A stretch of 38,312 bases of DNA, from positions 1 to 38,312 of the forward strand of contig NZ_BBOX01000288.1 in assembly GCF_001553455.1 (NCBI RefSeq). The letters are read 5' to 3'. Position numbers and translations under genes: made by a program. This document shows positions 24,339 through 32,040 of the stretch, piece by piece (position 1 is the stretch's first letter; every line of letters begins with the position of its first letter). Under the pieces are notes generated by a model. The model searched no databases. It saw nothing but the letters and a program-made list of their open reading frames with translations, and was not told the DNA's origin. This DNA is from Streptomyces hygroscopicus subsp. hygroscopicus. Its GTDB lineage: Bacteria; Actinomycetota; Actinomycetes; Streptomycetales; Streptomycetaceae.

Positions 24339-24440
24339 GCTGACTCCTTCTGCACTGGCCGCGCGGTGGCACGGCCGGGACGACCGGGCGACTGGGTCGC
24401 CGTCCGGGCAGAACGTGGCAGAACGGGTGCCTTCCTCTGG

Positions 24441-24650
24441 CGCTACCGGGTGCGCCTTGCCGCGGACGGGCGGCGGGGCGCGGCCGGGGTGCGACCGGGG
24501 TGGTGCTGGGTGTTGCGGGGTGCGCCTTGCCGCAGGTGCGCGACGGGGCGCGGCCGGGGTGCGGCCGGGGTGGTGCTTGGCGTTACCGGGTGCGCCCTGT
24601 CGTGGACGGGCGACGGGGCGCGGCCGCGGTGCGACCGGGGGGTGTGGGCG
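24441..24650 (+). repeat. Three tandem copies of a 70-bp unit
   Basis: Copies begin at 24441 (gcgctaccgggtgcgcc), 24511 (gtgttgcggggtgcgcc) and 24581 (gcgttaccgggtgcgcc), an exact 70-base period. Each contains gacggggcgcggccg-type and tgcgaccggggtggtgc-type blocks and differs from the others by roughly ten bases. The array is non-coding, 103-312 bases upstream of the M4 copy 3 start. Confidence 0.9.
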
Positions 24651-24844
24651 GGAACGGTCTCCGCACAGCCGCTTGCTGGGGGAATGCTGTGCCTCGGCCG
24701 AGGGAAGAGTGCCACCGGTGGACTACACCTGTCAGGACCGCGACAGCAAGTTGACCGGAAAGCGTCCGTTGACACGTGTGCCGCGTCCGCATGGCGGTGA
24801 TTAACGGTCAATTTCTGCCATGGCGTCATGTCAGGGGCTTTCCC

Positions 24845-24850
24845 TAGCAT
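24845..24850 (+). promoter_or_regulatory. -10 element of a probable leaderless promoter
   Basis: TAGCAT followed by seven bases and the ATG at 24858, with no ribosome binding site. The -35 region is poor. Confidence 0.45.
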
Positions 24851-24857
24851 CGCCGTC

Positions 24858-25382
24858 ATGTCCCACCCCACGAACCCGATCGACGAGCCCCCGTATGTGC
24901 TCACCGACCCCCACCACATGCTCGGCGCCTACCTCGACTACTTCCGCACCGTCGTGCCGGACAAGCTCGACGGCCTCTCGGAGCACGAGCTGCGCACCAG
25001 TCGGCTGCCGTCCGGCTGGACCCCGCTGGAACTGCTCCACCATCTGACCCATGTCGAACGGCGCTGGCTGCGCTGGGGATTCCTGGGCGAGGCGGTGGAC
25101 GACCCCTGGGGCGACCGCGGCCCCGACGACCGATGGCGGGTTCCCGAGGGCATGTCGCCGGACGAGGTGCTGGCGCGGTACGAGGAGCAGTGCGCATGGT
25201 CGCGGGCGGCCGTCGCGGGCGTACCGCTGGAGCGCCGGGCGGCCACCGGTGGGCGGTTCGCCACCGGGGCCGAGGCCCCGACGCTCGGCTGGATCCTCTT
25301 CCACCTGCTCCAGGAGTACGCCCGCCACGCCGGACAGCTCGACGTCGTAAGGGAGTTGGCCGACGGCACGGTCGGGGAGTGA
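24858..25382 (+). CDS. DinB-like / DUF664 family protein
   Basis: A 174-residue cytoplasmic four-helix-bundle protein of the DinB_2/DUF664 type, a superfamily of mycothiol- or bacillithiol-dependent metalloenzymes. The putative metal-binding His residues are in LLHHLTHVERRW and in the C-terminal EYARHAGQLDVVRELADG helix. The substrate is unknown; in actinobacteria many members are thiol transferases or stress proteins. The ATG at 24858 (MSHPTNPIDEPP) is chosen because a TAGCAT box lies seven bases upstream, indicating leaderless expression. An in-frame ATG at 24828 has neither a ribosome binding site nor a suitable promoter. It is convergent with pepE, with only 25 bases between the stops. 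Confidence 0.85.
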   Translation: MSHPTNPIDEPPYVLTDPHHMLGAYLDYFRTVVPDKLDGLSEHELRTSRLPSGWTPLELLHHLTHVERRWLRWGFLGEAVDDPWGDRGPDDRWRVPEGMSPDEVLARYEEQCAWSRAAVAGVPLERRAATGGRFATGAEAPTLGWILFHLLQEYARHAGQLDVVRELADGTVGE

Positions 25383-25407
25383 GGCGCGGGGGTCCTGAGC
25401 CGTAGGG

Positions 25408-26139
25408 TCAGCGTGCCGCGGAGTCGAAGCGCGGCTCCTCACTCAGCAGCGCGCTCAGGTCGTCGCCGGGACGCAGCTCGGCCGGGTCCTGGCCCCTGCG
25501 GAAGAGGATCGCCCCGGCCTCGATACCGCCCAGCGTCAGCCGGTCCGCGTCCCGCCGCAGCCAGGTGCCTTCGCGCAGCCCGACCACGGGGACGTCGTTC
25601 TCCTCCAGGAACTGCTCGAGCCGCTGGGCCCGGGTCTCGCCCATATGGGCGGTGTCCGGCTTGGCGTCGAGGTAGTGCGGATTGATCTGGAACGGCAGCA
25701 GCGCCAGCGCGTCGAAGGTGGGCGGCTGGACGATGGGCATGTCGTTCGTGGTGCGCAGGGTCGGGCAGGCCATGTTGGTGCCCGCGCTGGAGCCCATGTA
25801 GACGGCGCCGGAGGCCACCCGCTCGCGTATCGCCCCGACCAGATCGCGCTCGTGCAGCGCCTTGAGCAGCCGGAAGCTGTTGCCGCCGCCGACGAACACC
25901 GCCTGCGCCCCGCGCACCAGCGCGGCCGGGTCCTCGGCGGTGTGCGCACCGGTGACCTCGATGCCCAGCGGCTCCAGGGCCGTGGCCACCTGGGCGGTGT
26001 AGCCGTCGTGGTCGGCCAGCGCGTACGGCACGAAGACGAGCCGGCGTATGCCGTCCAGCGCCGAGGCGATCTCCTCCCGTGCGTGTTCCAGGTAGCCGCG
26101 GCCGGGCGCGGTGGAGTTCGACAGCAGCAGCAACTGCAT
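25408..26139 (-). CDS. pepE: Dipeptidase E (alpha-aspartyl dipeptidase, peptidase S51)
   Basis: A 243-residue cytoplasmic serine peptidase that splits Asp-X dipeptides. It has the S51 elements FVGGGNSFRLLKAL, the nucleophile elbow MGSSAGTNMACPT (Ser near 118), TTNDMPIVQPP (Asp near 133) and FQINPHYLD (His near 155). The positions are uniformly two less than Ser120/Asp135/His157 of the Salmonella enzyme, so the triad is complete. The ATG at 26139 has a modest GAAAGG upstream. It follows the IclR gene on the same strand with a 141-base polypurine-rich gap. Context with an OPT-type transporter and a racemase suggests it works on imported or recycled Asp-containing peptides. Confidence 0.92.
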   Translation of the reverse strand: MQLLLLSNSTAPGRGYLEHAREEIASALDGIRRLVFVPYALADHDGYTAQVATALEPLGIEVTGAHTAEDPAALVRGAQAVFVGGGNSFRLLKALHERDLVGAIRERVASGAVYMGSSAGTNMACPTLRTTNDMPIVQPPTFDALALLPFQINPHYLDAKPDTAHMGETRAQRLEQFLEENDVPVVGLREGTWLRRDADRLTLGGIEAGAILFRRGQDPAELRPGDDLSALLSEEPRFDSAAR

Positions 26140-26149
26140 GAGGGGGCCT

Positions 26150-26230
26150 TTCTGGAAGGAAGGGGAGTGGCGGAAGGTACGGAAGGGACGAGGGGCGAAG
26201 GGACGGAAGGCGCGCGGAGGGGGAGGTCCG
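26150..26230 (+). repeat. Polypurine tract between pepE and iclR
   Basis: About 80 bases dominated by G and A on the plus strand, with repeated ggaagg, gaagggac and ggaaggcg words. On the minus strand it is a pyrimidine-rich leader just upstream of pepE. It might adopt an unusual DNA structure or reflect slippage. Confidence 0.55.
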
Positions 26231-26280
26231 GGGCGCGGCCCCGCGTGCGTGGTGCGGTCCCGCTCACGCGGCCCCTCCGC

Positions 26281-27093
26281 TCAGCGCCGCTCGCGGTGCG
26301 GGGCGTGCCTCGGCCGGGCCGGTGTGAGCAGCCTGCCCAGGTCGGCGGTGCCCTGTAGCAGCGGTGTGACCAGCTGTTCCCGGCGCGGGCGCAGCACCTC
26401 GGGGGTGGCGGCCAGGGTCAGGGTGCCCACCGGACGTCTGCCCACCAGAACCGGCGCCGCGAGCGCCGCGGTGTCCGGATCGTACTCGCCCTCCGAGTAG
26501 GCGTAGCCGTTGCGCCGCACCTCGGAGAAGCGCTCCTCCAGCCGCACCGGGTCGGTCAGGGTGTGTTCGCTGAAGCGCGCCATCGGGCGGCCGTACAGCA
26601 GCACGGTCCGGTCACCGGGCGGGAGCATACCGAAGTAGGCGCGGGAGGTGGCCCCGGCGTGCGCCGGGTACAGCTCGCCCGCCAGCACGTAGTACCGCAG
26701 CGGGCCGGTGGCGCCGTCCACCGCCGCGACGCAGCGCATGTGCACCCCGTCCGGGACCGCGAACAGCGTGTTCACCCCGACCGTCTCGGCCAGCCCCTCC
26801 AGGACCGGCCGGACCAGACTGGCCATGCCGCCGCCGCGCTCCCACACCCGGGACAGATGCCACACCGCCGGGCCCAGCCGATAGCGGCGTGAGCGCTTGT
26901 CGGAGACCAGGAAGCCCCGGTAGGCCAGCGCCGCCAGCAGCCGCTGGGCCACCGACTTGTCCAGCCCGAACTCCTCGGCGACCTCGGTGACGCCCCACTC
27001 CGGGCGCTCCCGGTCGAAGGCCAGCAGCACGTTCAGCACCCGGTCCGCGGTCTGCAGGGGCGGGGCACCGGTTACGGGAGTCTTCTCGGCCAT
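26281..27093 (-). CDS. IclR family transcriptional regulator
   Basis: 270 residues. Residues about 10-70 form the winged helix (LQTADRVLNVLLAFDRERPEWGV, FGLDKSVAQRLLAALAYRGF) and about 85-255 the GAF-like effector domain (MASLVRPVLEGLAETVGVNTLF, YSEGEYDPDTAALAAPV). The ATG at 27093 is chosen because a TACTCT box lies six bases upstream and no Shine-Dalgarno sequence is visible, pointing to a leaderless transcript. The frame extends to 27138 only through promoter-like sequence. It is divergent from the DUF1177-OPT-AroM-racemase genes, a classic position for their local regulator, and upstream of pepE on its own strand. The effector is unknown; a peptide or amino acid derivative would fit. Confidence 0.93.
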   Translation of the reverse strand: MAEKTPVTGAPPLQTADRVLNVLLAFDRERPEWGVTEVAEEFGLDKSVAQRLLAALAYRGFLVSDKRSRRYRLGPAVWHLSRVWERGGGMASLVRPVLEGLAETVGVNTLFAVPDGVHMRCVAAVDGATGPLRYYVLAGELYPAHAGATSRAYFGMLPPGDRTVLLYGRPMARFSEHTLTDPVRLEERFSEVRRNGYAYSEGEYDPDTAALAAPVLVGRRPVGTLTLAATPEVLRPRREQLVTPLLQGTADLGRLLTPARPRHAPHRERR

Positions 27094-27099
27094 GACGAA

Positions 27100-27126
27100 A
27101 GAGTAAACGTTCTCGGATATAGAGAA
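27100..27126 (-). promoter_or_regulatory. iclR promoter -10 and overlapping inverted repeat
   Basis: On the minus strand TACTCT (27105-27100) is six bases from the iclR start codon. Just upstream, TTCTC-N7-GAGAA (27110-27126) is a perfect 5-bp inverted repeat in an unusually A/T-rich patch, well placed for autoregulation and for control of the divergent DUF1177 operon. Confidence 0.45.
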
Positions 27127-27269
27127 AGCATTGCGCACTGCGCGATGCCGGGACGACCCTGGCCAGGCCGGTGCCCGGCGGCAGTGCCCGCCCCGCGCGC
27201 CGTATCCCCCGCTCGCCCGGTCGGGCCACTGTCGCCACCGACCGCATCACCCCGCCGTGAGAGGCCCCC

Positions 27270-28232
27270 GTGCTCAAACACGTCCTTGACATCACCGAAC
27301 TCCTCGACCGGCCGCAGACCAGCGGCGCTCTCCTGGCCGATCATCTGCGCGCGGTGCAGACCGCGGCCGGAGCCGATCCGGCGACCGCGCCGCGCGTCGA
27401 GGTGCGTACCGTCGAGGGCGACAAGGGCAGCACGGACTTCGTCTCCGTCACCGTCCCCGGACGCCGCGGCAAGCTCGGCGGCGGCGACGCCCCGACCCTC
27501 GGCGTCCTCGGCCGGCTCGGCGGAGTCGGCGCCCGCCCGGAGCGGATCGGCCTGGTCTCCGACGCCGACGGGGCGGTGGCGGCGCTGTCCGCCGCGGCCA
27601 AGCTGCTGGACATGCACGCCCGGGGTGACGTCCTGGACGGCGATGTGACGTTCTCCACCCACGTCAGCGGCTGGGCCCCCACGCAGCCGCACGACCCCGT
27701 ACCCTTCATGGACTCCCCGGTGGACACCCTGGTGTGCAACCGCGAGGAGATCTCGCCCGCGATGGACGCGGTCGTCTCCATCGACACCACCAAGGGCAAC
27801 CGGCTGCTGAACCACCGCGGTGTCGCCCTGTCGCCGACGGTCTGCCAGGGCTGGATCCTGCGGGTCAGCGAGGACCTGGTGTCCGTCCTGGAGAGCGTCA
27901 CGGGTGAGCCGGCGCGCATCCTGCCGATCACCACGCAGGACATCACCCCGTACGGCAACGGGGTGCACCACCTCAACTCCATCCTCCAGCCCGCCGTCGC
28001 CACCACCGCCCCCGTCGTCGGCCTCGCCATCACCGCGGCCACGGCGGTGGCCGGATGCGCCACCGGCGCCAGCCACGAGACCGACATCGCCGTCGCCGCC
28101 CGGTTCGCGATCGAGACGGCCAAGGAGTTCGGCCGCGGCACCGCCCGCTTCCTGGACCCCGAGGAGTTCGCGCGCCTCGTCGAGCTGTACGGACCCATGA
28201 CCCACCTCCAGGCCCTCACCCCGGCGGGGTGA
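27270..28232 (+). CDS. DUF1177 family protein
   Basis: 320 residues from a GTG at 27270 with GAGAGG five bases upstream. It matches the DUF1177 family as I know it: MLKHVLDITELLDRPQTSG at the start, EGDKGSTDFVSVTVPGRRGK, THVSGWAPTQPHDPVPFMDSP in the middle, SIDTTKGNRLLNHRG, and a Gly/Ala-rich C-terminal half ending ATGASHETDIAVAARFAIE. It is soluble with no signal peptide. The biochemical function is unknown; His/Asp/Glu-rich motifs (HETD, HVSG) could bind metal. In many bacteria the family is encoded with OPT transporters, AroM-like proteins and Asp/Glu racemases, as here. It is the first gene of the plus-strand run; its stop lies in a 35-base direct repeat. Confidence 0.88.
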   Translation: MLKHVLDITELLDRPQTSGALLADHLRAVQTAAGADPATAPRVEVRTVEGDKGSTDFVSVTVPGRRGKLGGGDAPTLGVLGRLGGVGARPERIGLVSDADGAVAALSAAAKLLDMHARGDVLDGDVTFSTHVSGWAPTQPHDPVPFMDSPVDTLVCNREEISPAMDAVVSIDTTKGNRLLNHRGVALSPTVCQGWILRVSEDLVSVLESVTGEPARILPITTQDITPYGNGVHHLNSILQPAVATTAPVVGLAITAATAVAGCATGASHETDIAVAARFAIETAKEFGRGTARFLDPEEFARLVELYGPMTHLQALTPAG

Positions 28233-28289
28233 CCGACCCGTCCCCACCTGGACGGGCCCTCACCTCGGCGGGGTGACCGACCCGTCCCC
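28211..28289 (+). repeat. 35-bp direct repeat spanning the DUF1177 stop codon
   Basis: Bases 28211-28245 recur at 28255-28289 with one mismatch (period 44). The first copy contains the codons for the C-terminal residues and the TGA stop; the second copies them into the gap before the OPT gene. Confidence 0.9.
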
Positions 28290-28311
28290 TCCGGACCCCG
28301 CAGGAGTCCCC

Positions 28312-30006
28312 ATGAACCCGAACACCCAGGCCACCGCCACGGCCGCGGACGCCCCACCGCGGTCGCACCCCAGAGCCTTCGAACCGGTCACCCTCGTCCT
28401 CACGATCGTGCTGTCGGTCCTCGGCGCACTGATCGGCATCGTGCTGATCACCACGCTCGGGGTGTCCCCCAACACGGCGGTGATCGGCGCCCTGGTGGCG
28501 ATGCTCATCGGCCGCATCCCGATCGGCGTGCTGGCCCGGATGCGCTCCCAGCACCGGCAGAACCTGGTGCAGTCGGCGATCTCCGGCTCCACCTTCGCCG
28601 CGGCGAACTCCCTGCTCACCCCGATCGCGGTGCCCTTCGCACTGGGCCGTAACGACCTGGTGTGGCCCATGCTCGGCGGCGCCGTCATCGGACTGGCCGT
28701 CGACAGCTGGGTGCTGTTCCGGGTGTTCGACTCCAAGCTGCTGCCCGCCACCGGCTCCTGGCCCGCCGGTATCGCGGCGGCCGAGACCATCAGGGCCGGG
28801 GACACCGGCGGGCGCAAGGCGGCGCTCCTGGGCGTGAGCGCGGTGGTCGGCTTCGTCGGCGCGCTGTTCAAGCTGCCGACCAGCGCCGCGGGTGTGGGCT
28901 TCCTGGGCAACATCTGGGCGCTGGCCATGTTCGGCATCGGCCTGACCATCGGCCAGTACGCCCCGGACTTCGGCTTCGACCTGGGCGCCCGCCATGTGCC
29001 GCACGGCCTCATGATCGGCGCGGGGCTCGTCGCCCTGGTCCAGGCGCTGCTGCTGATGCGGACGCGGAAGGGCGGGGCGGCAGCGGCGGCCGGGGCGAAG
29101 GCGGCCGGTGGCGCCGGGGCCGCGGCCGGTCCGGACGCCGACGGCGGCCGTACGGTCGAGGCCCCGCAGCTGCGCCGGGGCCTGCTGGAGGGCATGGCGC
29201 TCTTCCTCTGCGGCGCGGTCGTGGTCGCGATCGGGGGCGGCGTGGTCGGCGGGCTCTCCCTGCCCGCCCTGGTCGGCTGGGTGCTGCTGGCCGGTGTCGC
29301 CGCCATCGTGCACCAGCTGATCGTGGGGCTGGCGGCGATGCACTCCGGCTGGTTCCCGGCCTTCGCCGTCACCCTGATCTTCCTGATCATCGGCCTGGTG
29401 CTGCACATCCCGACGGTGCCGCTCGCCCTGCTGGTCGGCTACACGGCCTCCACCGGCCCCGCCTTCGCCGACCTCGGCTACGACTTCAAGGCGGGCTGGC
29501 TGCTGCGCCGGGACGCCGCGCCCTGGCGGCCCTTCGAACTCGAGGGACGGCGCCAGCAGTACCTCGCCCAGCTCGTCGGCTTCGGCGTGGCGCTGGTGGT
29601 CGTCGCCATCGCCTGGAAGACGTTCTTCTCCGACGGCAAGGTGCCGCCGGTCGCCGAGGTCTACGTCACCACCATCAAGACCGGCCTCGAACCCGGCACC
29701 ATGACCACCATGCTGCTGTGGGCGATCCCCGGCGCCCTCGTCCAGCTCCTCGGCGGACCGTCCCGGCAGATGGGCGTCCTGCTGGCCACCGGACTCCTGG
29801 TGGCCACGCCCCAGGCGGGATGGATGGTCCTCGGCGCCCTGGTGGTCCGGCAGCTCTACACCCGGTGGCGGCGGCGCGGGGTCACCGACCCGGCGGCCCG
29901 CGAGGAGTCCGACGAGCAGGCCGAGAACGACCTGTCGCTGGTCGGCGCCGGACTCGTCGCCGGTAGCTCCCTGAACGACGTCGGCCAGCTCACGAAGGCC
30001 CTGTGA
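28312..30006 (+). CDS. OPT-family (oligopeptide/YSL-type) transporter
   Basis: 564 residues and very hydrophobic, with about 14-16 predicted membrane helices, among them VTLVLTIVLSVLGALIGIVL, GLLEGMALFLCGAVVVAIGG and TLIFLIIGLVLHIPTVPLAL. The soluble-loop signatures SAISGSTFAAANSLLTPIAV and GSWPAGIAAAETIRAGDTGG fit the prokaryotic OPT family, which imports peptides or metal-chelator complexes by proton coupling. A charged Ala/Gly-rich cytoplasmic loop lies mid-protein (KAAGGAGAAAGPDADGG). The ATG at 28312 has GCAGGAG five bases upstream; an earlier GTG at 28273 lies in the direct repeat and lacks one. Its stop overlaps the AroM gene as GTGA, so the two are probably co-translated. The substrate is inferred from pepE and racemase neighbours to be a small peptide. 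Confidence 0.88.
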   Translation: MNPNTQATATAADAPPRSHPRAFEPVTLVLTIVLSVLGALIGIVLITTLGVSPNTAVIGALVAMLIGRIPIGVLARMRSQHRQNLVQSAISGSTFAAANSLLTPIAVPFALGRNDLVWPMLGGAVIGLAVDSWVLFRVFDSKLLPATGSWPAGIAAAETIRAGDTGGRKAALLGVSAVVGFVGALFKLPTSAAGVGFLGNIWALAMFGIGLTIGQYAPDFGFDLGARHVPHGLMIGAGLVALVQALLLMRTRKGGAAAAAGAKAAGGAGAAAGPDADGGRTVEAPQLRRGLLEGMALFLCGAVVVAIGGGVVGGLSLPALVGWVLLAGVAAIVHQLIVGLAAMHSGWFPAFAVTLIFLIIGLVLHIPTVPLALLVGYTASTGPAFADLGYDFKAGWLLRRDAAPWRPFELEGRRQQYLAQLVGFGVALVVVAIAWKTFFSDGKVPPVAEVYVTTIKTGLEPGTMTTMLLWAIPGALVQLLGGPSRQMGVLLATGLLVATPQAGWMVLGALVVRQLYTRWRRRGVTDPAAREESDEQAENDLSLVGAGLVAGSSLNDVGQLTKAL

Positions 30007-31169
30007 GGAAGAGGGTGGACCCTGTGGACAGCACGGAGACCACGCCCCCGAGGGGCCCCGCGACCCCGCCGAAGGCAAAGGCTTCACCGGGCCCGGCGAA
30101 CGCGGCGGCCCCGGAGGATTCGGCGGACGCGGACGCCTCGGCGGGACCGGTGGCCGTGGCGGCCCCGGGGGGTCCGGCGGTGGAGGGGGCCCTGGCGGGT
30201 TCGGCGGACCCGGAGGCCTCGGGGAGCCCGGCAGTGGACGGAGTCCCAGTGGGCTCGGCGAGCCTGGCCGACGCCGTGGCCCCGGCGAACCCGGAAACCG
30301 CCGCGCGGCCCGTACACGTGGACGCCCCGGCGGGCCCGGCGGACGCGAACGCCTCGGCCAGCCGGGCGGAGGCGAATGTCTCGGCCAGCCCCGCGAACGT
30401 GGACGCGCCGCCGATCCCGGCGGACGCGGACGCCCCGGCGGGCCCGCGAATCCCGGCGGGCGCCCCGGCTCTCGGCCTCGTCACCATCGGCCAGGCCCCG
30501 CGCGCCGACCTCCGCCCGGACGCCGAGCCGCTGCTGCCCGGGGTGCGCCTGGTGGAACACGGCGCGCTCGACGCCGACCGGTTCGACGGCGACGCCGAGG
30601 CCGCGACCCGGCGGCTGCTGGCCCCAGAAGACGGCGAGGCACCGCTGATCTCGCGGCTGCGTGACGGCCGCTCGGTGCTCCTCGGGCACGGGGCGCTGAT
30701 CCCGCGCATCGAGGACGCGGTCGGCCGCGCGGAGCGGGACGGCGCCGCCGCGACCCTGCTGCTGTGCACCGGCCGTTTCCCGGCGGTGCGGTCCCGGCGG
30801 CCCCTGTTGTTCGCCGAACCACTGGTGCAGCAGGCCGTCGCCGCGACCGTGGGCACCGATCCCGTGGGCATCGTCTGCCCGCACCCCGACCAGGCCGAGG
30901 ACGTCTCCCGGCGCTGGGCGCAGTTGCTGCCCGGCCGCGTCCAGGCCGCCACCGCCGATCCGTACGGCCCCGCCGAGCGCGTCCTGGACGACATCGCCGC
31001 CGCCGCGCGCACCCTCGCCGACCGCGGCAGCTCCTGGCTGGTCCTGGACTGCATCGGCTACACCGAGCGGATGCGCGCCGCCGCACTGCGCGCCGCGGAC
31101 CGCCCCGTCCTGCTGGCCCGCGCCATAGCGGTCCGGATGGCGGCGGAGGTGGTCGCGGCCTCGGGCTGA
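30003..31169 (+). CDS. AroM family protein with a long Ala/Pro/Gly-rich N-terminal extension
   Basis: 388 residues. Residues about 157-388 are an AroM-type domain: LGLVTIGQAPRADLRPDAEP, SVLLGHGALIPRIEDAV, ATLLLCTGRFP, SSWLVLDCIGYTERMR. AroM-like proteins are related in fold to the Asp/Glu racemase superfamily but their reaction is unknown. Cys residues in LLCTG and LDCIG sit where racemase cysteines would be. Residues about 20-156 are low complexity (PANAAAPEDSADADASAGPV and similar) and absent from ordinary AroM proteins, which start at LGLVTIGQ. The start is either the GTG at 30003, overlapping the OPT stop (GTGA), or a GTG at 30024 after GAGGGTGG; I favour the overlap. It lies in the DUF1177-OPT-AroM-racemase run. 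Confidence 0.85.
   Translation: MRKRVDPVDSTETTPPRGPATPPKAKASPGPANAAAPEDSADADASAGPVAVAAPGGPAVEGALAGSADPEASGSPAVDGVPVGSASLADAVAPANPETAARPVHVDAPAGPADANASASRAEANVSASPANVDAPPIPADADAPAGPRIPAGAPALGLVTIGQAPRADLRPDAEPLLPGVRLVEHGALDADRFDGDAEAATRRLLAPEDGEAPLISRLRDGRSVLLGHGALIPRIEDAVGRAERDGAAATLLLCTGRFPAVRSRRPLLFAEPLVQQAVAATVGTDPVGIVCPHPDQAEDVSRRWAQLLPGRVQAATADPYGPAERVLDDIAAAARTLADRGSSWLVLDCIGYTERMRAAALRAADRPVLLARAIAVRMAAEVVAASG
30060..30470 (+). repeat. Coding minisatellite in the AroM-like gene
   Basis: Imperfect units of 15-30 bases built on gcggacgcggacgcctcg, ggcgggcccggcg and similar words encode the Ala/Pro/Gly/Asp-rich N-terminus. Words recur irregularly (DADAPAGP, DAPAGPADA, SASPAN). Frame is maintained over about 410 bases. 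Confidence 0.8.
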
Positions 31170-31371
31170 GGGGTGCGTGAGCGGGGCTCGATACGCACGT
31201 CAGCAGACCCCGCACCCCGCACCGCGTCCGCCCCGAGCCCCCGTGTCCTGGCCCGTCCGCCCCGTGCTCGGGCCAGCCCGCACGGCCCCGCACACCCCCG
31301 CCCCGTTCGCGTACCGCGCCCCCTCGGCGCATCCCGGCGCCCTCGTCCACCTCACCCCTCGGAGGCCCATC

Positions 31372-32040
31372 ATGTCCGTGCCCTCGTCCGCCGCACCGGC
31401 TCGGCCCATCGGGGTGATCCGGGTCCTCACCAGCGACGACGAGGCGGCCGTCGCGACCCATGGCAGGGTGATCGAGGAGCGTTACGGGTTGCCGACCGTC
31501 TCGCGGTGCATCCCCGACCAGCCGCACGGCATCCACGACGACGCCTCCGAGGCCCGCGCCGAACCGAAGATCGTCGCCCTCGCCCAGGAGCTGGCCGGGG
31601 CCGGTGCGCGCGCCCTGATCATCAGCTGCGCCGCCGACCCGGCGCTCCAGGAGACCCGTCAGGCCGTCGGCATCCCCGTCATCGGCGCGGGGTCGGCGGC
31701 CGCCGCCGTCGCCCTCGGCCTCGGCCGCCGGGTCGGGGTGCTGGGCATCAGGGACGAGGCGCCGCCCGCCGTGCGCGCGGTGCTCGGCGACCACTTCACC
31801 GCCTCCGCCCGCCCCCGGGGCGTCCACCGCACCACCGACCTCCTCGCCCCGGAGGGCCCCGCGGCGGTGCTGGAGGCCGCGGCCGGGCTCGTCGAGTCGG
31901 GCGCGGACACCCTGCTCCTCGCCTGCACCGGCCTCAACACCATCGGCGTCCGGCCGCTTCTGGAGCGGCGGCTGGGTGTCCCGGTCGTGGACCCGGTGCT
32001 CGCCGCCGGACTGCTGGCCTCGTACCGCGACGACGACTGA
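31372..32040 (+). CDS. Aspartate/glutamate (hydantoin) racemase family protein
   Basis: 222 residues from an ATG at 31372 with CGGAGG seven bases upstream. It begins IGVIRVLTSDDEAAVATHGR after a short Ala/Pro-rich lead. It carries the two catalytic cysteines of the superfamily: ALIISCAADP (Cys near 86) and LLLACTGLNTIG (Cys near 185), with GAGSAAAAVALGLGRRVGVLG between them, so PLP-independent racemisation or epimerisation is expected. The substrate could be an amino acid, hydantoin or allantoin; the OPT transporter and pepE next door favour an amino acid. It lies 202 bases after the AroM-like gene, so it may be in the same transcript. The last codons and stop are inside a 12-base repeat. Confidence 0.88.
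   Translation: MSVPSSAAPARPIGVIRVLTSDDEAAVATHGRVIEERYGLPTVSRCIPDQPHGIHDDASEARAEPKIVALAQELAGAGARALIISCAADPALQETRQAVGIPVIGAGSAAAAVALGLGRRVGVLGIRDEAPPAVRAVLGDHFTASARPRGVHRTTDLLAPEGPAAVLEAAAGLVESGADTLLLACTGLNTIGVRPLLERRLGVPVVDPVLAAGLLASYRDDD

Larger units (their letters stand above)
24339..24857. other. Divergent gap of 519 bases with a minisatellite
   Basis: Lies between M4 copy 3 (minus) and the DinB-like gene (plus). It contains the 3 x 70-bp array (24441-24650) and the leaderless-type promoter of the DinB-like gene. Open frames crossing it on both strands are low-complexity products of the repeat and have no ribosome binding sites. Confidence 0.7.

Noticed and set aside
24441..24650. 70-bp repeats considered as a CRISPR-like array
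   Set aside because: The units are contiguous with no unique spacers and no cas genes are nearby.
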